Assembly: GCA_003555385.1 (NCBI GenBank)
Contig: PWHO01000028.1
Span: 1-5,092 of the forward strand
Origin: Bacteroidales bacterium
GTDB lineage: Bacteria; Bacteroidota; Bacteroidia; Bacteroidales; UBA7960
Length of the DNA stretch: 5,092 bases
Direction of reading: 5' to 3'
This document shows, one piece after another, positions 1 to 5,092 of the stretch. The notes below the pieces were generated by a model. The model was not told where the DNA came from and made no database searches. It saw only the letters and a program-made list of their open reading frames with translations. How positions within the stretch are numbered: position 1 is the first letter of the stretch; each line of letters opens with the position of its first letter. The translations under genes and the position numbers were made by a program.

Positions 1-12
1 AAACGGGCGAAA

Positions 13-65
13 CAGTTGTTGGTTGTTGGTTCGCACGGGCCGTGAAAACCAACAACCAACAACTG
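13..65. repeat. Long inverted repeat (hairpin) of AACCAAC heptads
   Basis: The arms at 13-31 and 47-65 are perfect reverse complements over 19 bases. Inside them, after a 2x2 internal mismatch (32-33 against 45-46), CACG at 34-37 pairs with CGTG at 41-44 around a 3-base loop. The right arm is itself two AACCAAC heptads plus AACTG, so the structure is low-complexity and made of a repeated unit. It lies 82 bases beyond the tldE stop and could form in RNA from either strand. On the minus strand the hairpin is followed only by TTTCGCCCGTTT, which is a poor U-tract, so a terminator role is possible but not shown. A dispersed intergenic repeat is an equally good explanation. Confidence 0.75.
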
Positions 66-116
66 CTTGCCTCGTCCGATGGTTATAGACTAGCCCCACC
101 ACCCATAGCCCATGAG

Positions 117-128
117 AACTAACAACTG
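117..128 (+). repeat. Partial third copy of the heptad repeat unit
   Basis: The 12 bases AACTAACAACTG match AACCAACAACTG at 54-65 at 11 of 12 positions, in the same orientation as the right arm of the hairpin. It lies 18 bases beyond the tldE stop codon. The match is short and of low complexity, but the shared AACAACTG end suggests that it derives from the same repeat. Confidence 0.45.
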
Positions 129-146
129 GAGTGGCGCAAGCCCCGA

Positions 147-1481
147 CTATTCCCCACCAATCTGCATTTCAGCAATGCGCATGGTGGGTGCCGTGAAGGA
201 GCTCTTCATGTCTATGTCGTCAGCCATCATATCAATATTCCGAAAAATCTGATCGGCACTGCCGGCAATGGTGAGTCCCTGAACAGGGTGCACAATCTGT
301 CCGTTTTCAATCCAGAATCCGCTGGCTCCGCCACTGTAGTTTCCGGTAACCGGGTTTACGCCGTATCCGGTGATACCGGTCAGCAGCAAACCGCGGCGTG
401 TATTGGCAATGATCTCATCGCGGGTGTATTGACCAGGTTCCACGTAAATATTATGTGTGCCAATGCCCGGAAGACTGGTAAACCCACCCCTGGAGGCATT
501 GCCCGTACTTTCCACGCCAGCACGCATAGCGGCCCGGGTGTTGTACAGAAAGCCCTTCAATACACCGTTTTCAACCAGTGCACGCTTCGAGGCCGGCACC
601 CCTTCTCCGTCAAACGGCTTACTTCCCAGCCCGCGGGCACGTGTGGCATCATCGATAATGGTCAACAGTTCAGAAGCAAAACGTTCATTCATCGAGTTTT
701 CGAGGAAGCTGGCACTCTGGTTCACCCGGTCTCCGTTGAGGGCACCGATGATGCCCCCGATCAGTGAGCGGGTCACGGAAGTATCATAAATGACCGGAGC
801 CCGCTGAGTGCGAACCATCCTCGGGTCAAGCATTTCATAAGCCTTCCTTGATGCCTCCGCCGCAATCTTGTCCAGCGGATCCAGGTCAGCAAAGAAACGA
901 CGTCCGCAAGACTCCCATCCTGTATGACGCTGATCCCCTTTTTCCGCAACCACGCCTACACCGATGGAGCAGGAGGATGAACGATAACTTTTCAGGATAC
1001 CTTTGGAATTGGCCACAATGATCTCCGATTCCCCTTCACCGAAAGAAGCTCCGGAGCTGTGCCTGATCCGTTCATCTTGCATTGCAAGGGATTCCAGCTC
1101 CAGGGCCATTTCTATTTTCTTGTCCATAGACACTTTGGCGATCTCCGGATCATATAAGCCCTCCACTTCCTGGTGGGCCTGCTCCGATGGCAACACATTG
1201 TGCTCATCAGGTGTTGTCAGTTCCGCAAATGCGATGGCACGGCGCATGGTTTCATCCAGCGACCTGTCGCTAAGGTCGTTACAGTGACTGAAGCCGGTAC
1301 GGCCGTTGACCATCACCCGGAACCCAACCCCGCCGGCATCCGCTTCCTGCACAGTTTCAACGTCTTCATTGCGAACCCTTACCGAGAGATTACGACTTGT
1401 CTGCAGGTAGACCTCTACCTCATCGGCTCCAAAACGGCGTCCGCGACTGACCATTCTTTCTGCTATATCTTTGTAATTCAT
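147..1481 (-). CDS. tldE (pmbA): TldE/PmbA, non-catalytic subunit of TldD/TldE protease
   Basis: TldE/PmbA homologue of 444 aa, close to the roughly 450 aa usual for the family. In studied bacteria it pairs with TldD to make a cytosolic metalloprotease that acts on unfolded peptides, for example in microcin B17 leader removal and CcdA degradation. The N-terminal TldD/PmbA domain covers about residues 20-90, a middle segment about 115-220 and the C-terminal domain about 228-443. The C-terminal signature is clear: PVTGNYSGGASGFW at 377-390, IENG at 391-394, GLTIAGS at 402-408, and an end in MQIGGE. No HExxxH zinc motif is present, which separates it from TldD. The protein has no signal peptide or membrane segment. 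The start ATG is preceded by an A-rich leader without a Shine-Dalgarno sequence. The gene lies 51 bases downstream of tldD on the same strand with no terminator seen between them, so the two probably share an operon. The family assignment is secure; the substrate is unknown. Confidence 0.93.
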   Translation of the reverse strand: MNYKDIAERMVSRGRRFGADEVEVYLQTSRNLSVRVRNEDVETVQEADAGGVGFRVMVNGRTGFSHCNDLSDRSLDETMRRAIAFAELTTPDEHNVLPSEQAHQEVEGLYDPEIAKVSMDKKIEMALELESLAMQDERIRHSSGASFGEGESEIIVANSKGILKSYRSSSCSIGVGVVAEKGDQRHTGWESCGRRFFADLDPLDKIAAEASRKAYEMLDPRMVRTQRAPVIYDTSVTRSLIGGIIGALNGDRVNQSASFLENSMNERFASELLTIIDDATRARGLGSKPFDGEGVPASKRALVENGVLKGFLYNTRAAMRAGVESTGNASRGGFTSLPGIGTHNIYVEPGQYTRDEIIANTRRGLLLTGITGYGVNPVTGNYSGGASGFWIENGQIVHPVQGLTIAGSADQIFRNIDMMADDIDMKSSFTAPTMRIAEMQIGGE

Positions 1482-1532
1482 TATATTTTCTTTTTGATGT
1501 GTTTGTCAGTACCTATTACCGATATTTGATTA
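1482..1532 (-). other. Short tldD-tldE intergenic spacer
   Basis: This 51-base AT-rich spacer separates the tldD stop from the tldE start. Read on the minus strand it ends in an A-rich run (CAAAAAGAAAATATA) just before the ATG, a leader type common in Bacteroidota. I see no hairpin, terminator or promoter in it, which supports co-transcription. Confidence 0.6.
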
Positions 1533-3068
1533 TTAGCGACTTCCGCCTACGTTGATGCCACGGATGCGCAAACTGGGCTGCCCGGCCGTAACCTCGGCCA
1601 TCTGGCCTTTCCCGCAGATCCCGGGGCCAAAATCAAGGTCGTTGCCCACAGCATCAATGCTGGAAATGACACCCAGGCAGGAACCGATCAGCGTGGCCCC
1701 TTTCACGGGTGTGGTCTTCCGGCCATTCTCAATGAGATAGGCCTCACGGCAGGTAAAGTTGAACATTCCTGTAACGGAATTCACGCTTCCGCCGCTGAGG
1801 CTTTGTACGTAAAGACCCGACCCGGTATCCGCCAGAATATCTTCGGGAGCGGAATCACCCGGTTCAATAAAGGTATTGGTCATTCTTGGGATGGGGTAGT
1901 TACGGAATGACTCACGTCGTCCGTTACCGGTGCGCTCCAGGTTCAGCTGGTTGGCACTCAGCACATCGGTCATATAGCCTTTCAGCACACCCTTGTCGAT
2001 CAGCACATTCCGGCGGGCCTGCGTACCTTCGTCATCAAAATCAATTGTACCACGGTAATTCGGGATACTGCCGTCATCCACCATGGTAAATACATCGGTG
2101 GCCACTTTTTCACCTACTTTCCCCGTAAAGGCACCGATGCCCCTGGCAATGTTGTCCGCTTCCAGCGGATGGCCAACGGCTTCATGGATCAGCACTCCGC
2201 CCCAGCCGTTCTCCATCACCACATCCATCATTCCTGCAGGTGCATCTTCGGCATCCAGCATGGCGATGGACTCACGGGCTGCACTGCGGGCCACATCTTC
2301 CGGTGAACTTTTGTCAAACAACTCAAAGCCACTGTGTTCGCTGATGCGTTCACGCGACATATGCCGGCTGGTTCCGTCATCTCCCATGGTCTCCACGATA
2401 AAGAACAACAGCGGCAGAGAATCACGCAGGTACACACCTTCACTGGTCGCAATCACCCGGCTGCGCACCTGGTCGTAATAGTCGATTTTGGCCATCCGGA
2501 TGCGGGAATCATAATCAAGGGCAGCCTGGTTGGCCCGCTCCATGATGTCAATCCGCTGACTGTCCACGATATCCTCCAGCGGAGTCTGTACGGTATTGAA
2601 CGTTTCCCTGCTCGTTTGGGCAATGTTCACCGGGGCAATTGATTTGCTGCCGCTGCGCGCCACATAGGAGGCAATGTCGGCTGCCCGCATCAGATTTTCC
2701 TCGGTGATTTCCTCTGTGTAGGCATATCCTGTTTTGTCTCCTGCGATCACCCGGACACCGGCACCCTGGCTGATGCCGTAAAGACCACTTTCCAGCCTGG
2801 ATTCCTCCATGATGATCTGACGGGAATTGCGGTCTTCGAGGTACACATCAGCAAAGTCACCACCATGACGCAATGCCCTGGCAATCACCCTGTCAAGAGT
2901 CGCCTTATCCATATCCAGCCCAGGGCCAACCGGACCTGACGGACCACTGCACGACATCATATGCGACAACAGTGGCGGCGTAACGGCAATGGCTACCCCT
3001 CCTTTCAAACCCAGTTCCAGAAACTTTCTGCGAGGCATCAGCCGCGCCGAATAATTGTTATTCTTCAT
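1533..3068 (-). CDS. tldD: TldD-type zinc metallopeptidase with Tat-like leader
   Basis: Catalytic subunit of the TldD/TldE metallopeptidase family. The zinc-binding motif HEAVGH is at 295-300 (H295, E296 and H300). The third ligand expected from E. coli TldD is the cysteine of GICGKGQ, here C485. The C-terminal region is typical: GSVNSVTGMFNF at 427-438, IENGR at 446-450, GQPSLRI at 496-502 and INVGG near the end. The N-terminal TldD/PmbA domain spans about 72-135, a middle part about 165-275 and the catalytic C-terminal domain about 280-508. At 511 aa it is about 30 residues longer than E. coli TldD, and the extra length is an N-terminal leader: basic n-region, PRRKFLELG at 12-20 (twin arginines R13 and R14), an apolar stretch to about 38, then MMSC at 37-40 and a Gly/Pro/Ser-rich linker at 41-50. 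This resembles a Tat signal, possibly with lipidation at C40, although the lipobox is imperfect. M11 is an alternative start that would keep the RR motif. The gene is first in the tldD-tldE pair and divergent from the response regulator. The family is certain; the export is inferred. Confidence 0.93.
   Translation of the reverse strand: MKNNNYSARLMPRRKFLELGLKGGVAIAVTPPLLSHMMSCSGPSGPVGPGLDMDKATLDRVIARALRHGGDFADVYLEDRNSRQIIMEESRLESGLYGISQGAGVRVIAGDKTGYAYTEEITEENLMRAADIASYVARSGSKSIAPVNIAQTSRETFNTVQTPLEDIVDSQRIDIMERANQAALDYDSRIRMAKIDYYDQVRSRVIATSEGVYLRDSLPLLFFIVETMGDDGTSRHMSRERISEHSGFELFDKSSPEDVARSAARESIAMLDAEDAPAGMMDVVMENGWGGVLIHEAVGHPLEADNIARGIGAFTGKVGEKVATDVFTMVDDGSIPNYRGTIDFDDEGTQARRNVLIDKGVLKGYMTDVLSANQLNLERTGNGRRESFRNYPIPRMTNTFIEPGDSAPEDILADTGSGLYVQSLSGGSVNSVTGMFNFTCREAYLIENGRKTTPVKGATLIGSCLGVISSIDAVGNDLDFGPGICGKGQMAEVTAGQPSLRIRGINVGGSR
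2940..3068 (-). other. Predicted twin-arginine leader of TldD
   Basis: These bases encode residues 1-43 of TldD. The order is a polar n-region (MKNNNYSARLMP), the twin arginines R13 and R14 followed by K-F-L, an apolar region of about 20 residues containing GGVAIAV and PPLL, and a cysteine at residue 40. RRxFL agrees with the Tat consensus. There is no AxA signal-peptidase I site, and MMSC is only a degenerate lipobox. No acidic residues follow the cysteine, so the surface-export signal described for Bacteroidota lipoproteins is absent. If the protein is lipidated, it would more likely face the periplasm. Confidence 0.7.
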
Positions 3069-3111
3069 CGTTGTTATAGGTTTTTTGGTAAATGAATGAA
3101 TGCGGTTGAAT

Positions 3112-3119
3112 AAAATATA
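3112..3119 (-). promoter_or_regulatory. Weak -7 promoter candidate for tldD
   Basis: On the minus strand these bases read TATATTTT, which matches 7 of 8 of the TATATTTG form of the Bacteroidota -7 element TAnnTTTG. The element ends 43 bases before the tldD start, a plausible distance. No convincing TTG element sits at the expected spacing upstream, and the region is AT-rich, so a chance match is quite possible. Confidence 0.3.
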
Positions 3120-3159
3120 TCCGCTAAAATTAGAAATATTTTTTTAAATGGGGCTCCCT

Positions 3160-3189
3160 ACTGATTTATACCATTAAATTTTATCTTTG
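3160..3189 (+). promoter_or_regulatory. Bacteroidota-type housekeeping promoter for the two-component genes
   Basis: TATCTTTG at 3182-3189 is a perfect match to the TAnnTTTG -7 element used by the main sigma factor of Bacteroidota. A partial -33 element (ACTG at 3160-3163, against TTTG) lies 18 bases upstream, within the usual spacing. Transcription would start shortly after 3190 and leave a leader of about 35-40 bases before the ATG at 3233. The promoter suggests basal expression of the response regulator and kinase rather than sigma-54 autoregulation. Confidence 0.65.
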
Positions 3190-3232
3190 TGGAGAGAAGT
3201 ACCGGATAAAAACCACCGAAACGTCAAATTTC

Positions 3233-4612
3233 ATGAGTAAACTTGATGCCAAACTGCTGATCGTCGATGATGACGAAGATGTACTGCTCGCCGCCAAAAT
3301 GTTCCTCAGGCAGCATATTCAGGTTGTACATACCGACCCCAACCCCGACAACATTCCGATGTTGCTGAAAAACAACAGCTACGATATGATGCTGCTCGAC
3401 ATGAACTTCTCCCGGGATGCCACCAGCGGAAAGGAAGGCTTTCACTGGCTGAACAAGATCCTGGAGATTGACCCGGCCATTGCGGTGATCCTGATCACGG
3501 CTTACGGGGATATCGAGCTGGCTGTTCAGGGGGTAAAAGAAGGAGCTACCAATTTTCTGCTCAAGCCATGGGACAACAAGAAGCTGCTGGCCACCATCAC
3601 CACCACGCTGGAAAACCAGCGATCACGCAAAGAACTGCAGGACCTGCGGACCAAGCAGAAATTCCTGATGGAACAGGGCGACCAGCCTTACAGCCACATC
3701 ATCGGAGAATCCGAAGCCATGATTTCGGTACTGTCAACCGTTCAGAAGGTGGCCAGAACCGATGCCAATGTACTGATCCTTGGCGAGAATGGTACCGGAA
3801 AAGAGGTGATCGCCCGTGCCCTGCACCGCGCTTCACCCAGGAAAGATGAAGTGTTTGTCAGTGTGGACCTGGGTGCCATCAGCGAAACATTGTTTGAGAG
3901 TGAACTCTTCGGATACAAAAAGGGAGCTTTTACCGATGCCAGGGAGGACAGGGCGGGCCGGTTTGAAACGGCCAGCAAGGGCACCATTTTCCTGGACGAG
4001 ATCGGGAACCTCACCCCTGCCCTGCAGTCGAAGCTGCTCAGCGTTATCCAGAACCGCAAGATAGTACGGCTCGGATCATCAAAAGAGATATCAGTGGATG
4101 TACGTTTGGTGTGCGCCACCAACATGCCCCTTTACCAGATGGTGGATGAAGGAAAGTTCAGGCAGGATTTGCTCTATCGCATCAACACCGTGGAAATCAC
4201 TCTTCCTCCTCTGCGCGAACGCCAGGACGACATTCCCTTGCTGGTTAATCACTTTCTGGATGTGTATTGCAAAAAATACAAGATCCCGAAAAAAAAGCTG
4301 CATACCAACACACTGAAGCGGCTGGAAAAACATAACTGGCCGGGCAACATCCGTGAGTTGCAGCACTCCGTGGAAAGGGCGGTGATCATGAGCGATTCCC
4401 ACACCCTGCAACCCAACGATTTTTTCCTTTCATCCCAGCAGGATAAAAAGGGACGGACACTGCCTGAAGATGCCACCAACCTGGAAGAAACCGAGAAAAT
4501 GCTCATCAGAAAGGTGGTGGACAAACACGGCGGAAACATCAGTAAAGCGGCCAAGGAGCTGGGAATAACCAGGGCATCCCTGTACCGACGAATCGAAAAA
4601 TATGAGCTTTAA
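3233..4612 (+). CDS. NtrC-family sigma-54-activating response regulator
   Basis: Cytoplasmic transcription activator of 459 aa with the complete three-domain NtrC layout. Receiver domain, about 7-125: acidic pocket D12 and D13, phosphoacceptor D56 in LLDMNF, T89 and K111 (KPW). AAA+ sigma-54 interaction domain, about 155-385: Walker A GENGTGKE at 184-191, sigma-54 contact loop GAFTDA at 231-236, Walker B TIFLDE at 251-256, sensor I region CATN at 294-297, arginine-finger region FRQDLLYR at 309-316 (R310 and R316), and WPGNIRE at 369-376. A Fis-type helix-turn-helix lies at about 432-459 (NISKAAKELG, then TRASLYRRI). On phosphorylation by its kinase it should oligomerise, hydrolyse ATP and open promoters bound by RpoN. 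The contact loop has Asp where GAFTGA has its second Gly. The start is chosen because the receiver begins a few residues later and a promoter stands upstream. Its last 11 bases overlap the kinase gene. The target genes are unknown, and the residues do not separate NtrC from ZraR- or AtoC-like regulators, so I give no symbol. Confidence 0.95.
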   Translation: MSKLDAKLLIVDDDEDVLLAAKMFLRQHIQVVHTDPNPDNIPMLLKNNSYDMMLLDMNFSRDATSGKEGFHWLNKILEIDPAIAVILITAYGDIELAVQGVKEGATNFLLKPWDNKKLLATITTTLENQRSRKELQDLRTKQKFLMEQGDQPYSHIIGESEAMISVLSTVQKVARTDANVLILGENGTGKEVIARALHRASPRKDEVFVSVDLGAISETLFESELFGYKKGAFTDAREDRAGRFETASKGTIFLDEIGNLTPALQSKLLSVIQNRKIVRLGSSKEISVDVRLVCATNMPLYQMVDEGKFRQDLLYRINTVEITLPPLRERQDDIPLLVNHFLDVYCKKYKIPKKKLHTNTLKRLEKHNWPGNIRELQHSVERAVIMSDSHTLQPNDFFLSSQQDKKGRTLPEDATNLEETEKMLIRKVVDKHGGNISKAAKELGITRASLYRRIEKYEL

Positions 4613-5092
4613 AAACTTCCGGTTGAATCTGGTCGGCCGCATCGTGCTGATCATGATTTCTGTCGTGGTGTTGTTGTACTTCCTCAGTAAACAGGAGTTC
4701 GTCATTACCTCGGTCATTTTGATCCTATTGATCATTTTGCAGATCGGTGGCCTGGTATCCTACGTGGAAAGAACCAACAGAAAACTGACGGTTTTCCTGG
4801 ACGCCATCCGGCACAGCGACTTCTCCTCCTCTTTTTCAGACCAGGGGCTGGGAAAAAGCTTTGATGAACTCAACGAGGCATTCAACGAAGTAATCCGCGA
4901 ATTCCAGAAAACCCGCGCCACCAAGGAGGAGCATTACAATTACCTGCAAACCGTTGTGCAGCATATCAGCATTGCCATCCTGGTTTTCACCAAAGACGGG
5001 TCGGTAAACATGCTCAACAACGCCTTTAAACGAATGATGCGCATCAGCAACCTCAGGTATATCCATGAGCTGGATAAACTCGACACCAACCT
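4602..5092 (+). CDS. Sensor histidine kinase, N-terminal part (cut by window edge)
   Basis: This reading frame stays open to the right edge: 163 complete codons plus two bases. It begins MSFKNFRLNL. Two membrane helices lie at about 11-28 and 33-54 with only about 4 residues (SKQE) between them, so there is essentially no periplasmic sensing domain. Residues about 55-105 form a HAMP-like or helical linker (LTVFLDAIRHSDF, then FDELNEAFNEVI). A PAS-like domain starts near 112 (YLQTVVQHISIAILVF, KDGSVNMLNNAF). The HisKA and ATPase domains would lie beyond the window, so kinase function is inferred from this N-terminal layout and from the upstream regulator. The order membrane-linker-PAS resembles NtrY-type kinases. 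The ATG lies inside the last codons of the regulator gene (an 11-base overlap in another frame), which suggests translational coupling and a cognate pair. No Shine-Dalgarno sequence is seen. The next Met (M18) would cut into the first helix, which supports this start. Confidence 0.85.
   Translation, partial: MSFKNFRLNLVGRIVLIMISVVVLLYFLSKQEFVITSVILILLIILQIGGLVSYVERTNRKLTVFLDAIRHSDFSSSFSDQGLGKSFDELNEAFNEVIREFQKTRATKEEHYNYLQTVVQHISIAILVFTKDGSVNMLNNAFKRMMRISNLRYIHELDKLDTN

Larger units (their letters stand above)
1..146. other. Non-coding region downstream of tldE
   Basis: No credible open reading frame is present between the left edge and the tldE stop. The left half holds the large heptad-repeat hairpin at 13-65. 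The right half contains a C-rich stretch around 91-112 and a further short repeat copy at 117-128. I see no tRNA, no canonical Rho-independent terminator with a clear U-tract directly after tldE, and no promoter of the TAnnTTTG type. The gene beyond the left edge is unknown, so it cannot be said whether this is a convergent or tandem intergenic region. Confidence 0.7.
3069..3232. other. Divergent intergenic region between tldD and the regulator
   Basis: This AT-rich stretch of 164 bases lies between the divergent start codons. It holds a strong Bacteroidota-type promoter candidate for the plus strand (3160-3189) and a weaker one for the minus strand (3112-3119). I found no sigma-54 -24/-12 site (GG-N10-GC) on either strand, no long inverted repeat that would suggest an operator, and no small ORF with coding character. 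Confidence 0.65.

Noticed and set aside
13..65. A CRISPR array or CRISPR remnant from the repeated AACCAAC units.
   Set aside because: The units are 7 bases long and contiguous within each arm, arranged as an inverted pair, with no spacers of uniform length and no cas genes.
66..140. Long-range pairing of CTTGC (66-70) with GCAAG (136-140) as a terminator or structured RNA.
   Set aside because: Only five bases pair, the loop would be 65 bases, and the flanks do not extend the stem convincingly.
288..789. Plus-strand open frames of 110-159 codons opposite tldE.
   Set aside because: They lie antisense within a well-supported tldE gene, have no family-like motifs and read as low-quality proteins, so they are shadows of the coding strand.
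147..3068. TldD/TldE as part of a RiPP or bacteriocin maturation cluster, as for microcin B17.
   Set aside because: No precursor peptide, cyclodehydratase, radical SAM enzyme or dedicated transporter is visible in the window, and the spacers contain no small ORF with coding character. A housekeeping role is the simpler reading.
3149..3166. Possible sigma-54 -24/-12 promoter around the GGGG run upstream of the regulator.
   Set aside because: The bases 10 positions after each GG pair are not GC on the plus strand, and the reverse strand also fails the GG-N10-GC test.
4836..5066. Minus-strand open frame of 76 codons at the right end.
   Set aside because: It lies opposite the histidine kinase reading frame, which has clear membrane helices and a PAS-like domain, so the minus frame is not supported.

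Overview
The window carries four protein-coding genes in two divergent pairs and looks like ordinary chromosomal DNA from a member of the Bacteroidota. The lineage call rests on three things seen in the sequence. A clean TAnnTTTG-type -7 element stands upstream of the response regulator. The leaders before start codons are A-rich and have no Shine-Dalgarno sequence. The two-component pair also has the domain layout that I associate with that phylum. Order or genus cannot be read from this window.

Layout. Bases 1-146 are non-coding and hold a long, nearly perfect hairpin built from AACCAAC-type heptads, with a third partial copy of the repeat unit nearby. Minus strand, 3068 down to 147: tldD (511 aa) followed by tldE/pmbA (444 aa), separated by 51 bases and probably co-transcribed. 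Bases 3069-3232 form a divergent intergenic region with a good promoter for the rightward genes and a weaker candidate for tldD. Plus strand, 3233 to the right edge: an NtrC-family sigma-54-activating response regulator (459 aa), overlapped by 11 bases by the start of a membrane-bound sensor histidine kinase. The kinase runs off the window after 163 codons.

How the genes work together. TldD and TldE are the two halves of a metallopeptidase that, in characterised systems, is a heterodimer degrading or trimming unfolded peptides. TldD carries the zinc site (H295, E296, H300, C485) and TldE lacks it. Here TldD starts with a twin-arginine type leader followed by a possible lipid-anchor cysteine, whereas TldE has no leader, so the expected partners appear to be addressed to different compartments. 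The response regulator and kinase should form one signalling pair that switches on sigma-54-dependent promoters. The kinase has two membrane helices with almost no loop between them, so it probably senses something in the membrane or cytoplasm.

I found no convincing new system. The most interesting points are the compartment mismatch of TldD and TldE, the hairpin of heptad repeats, and the GAFTDA variant of the sigma-54 contact loop.
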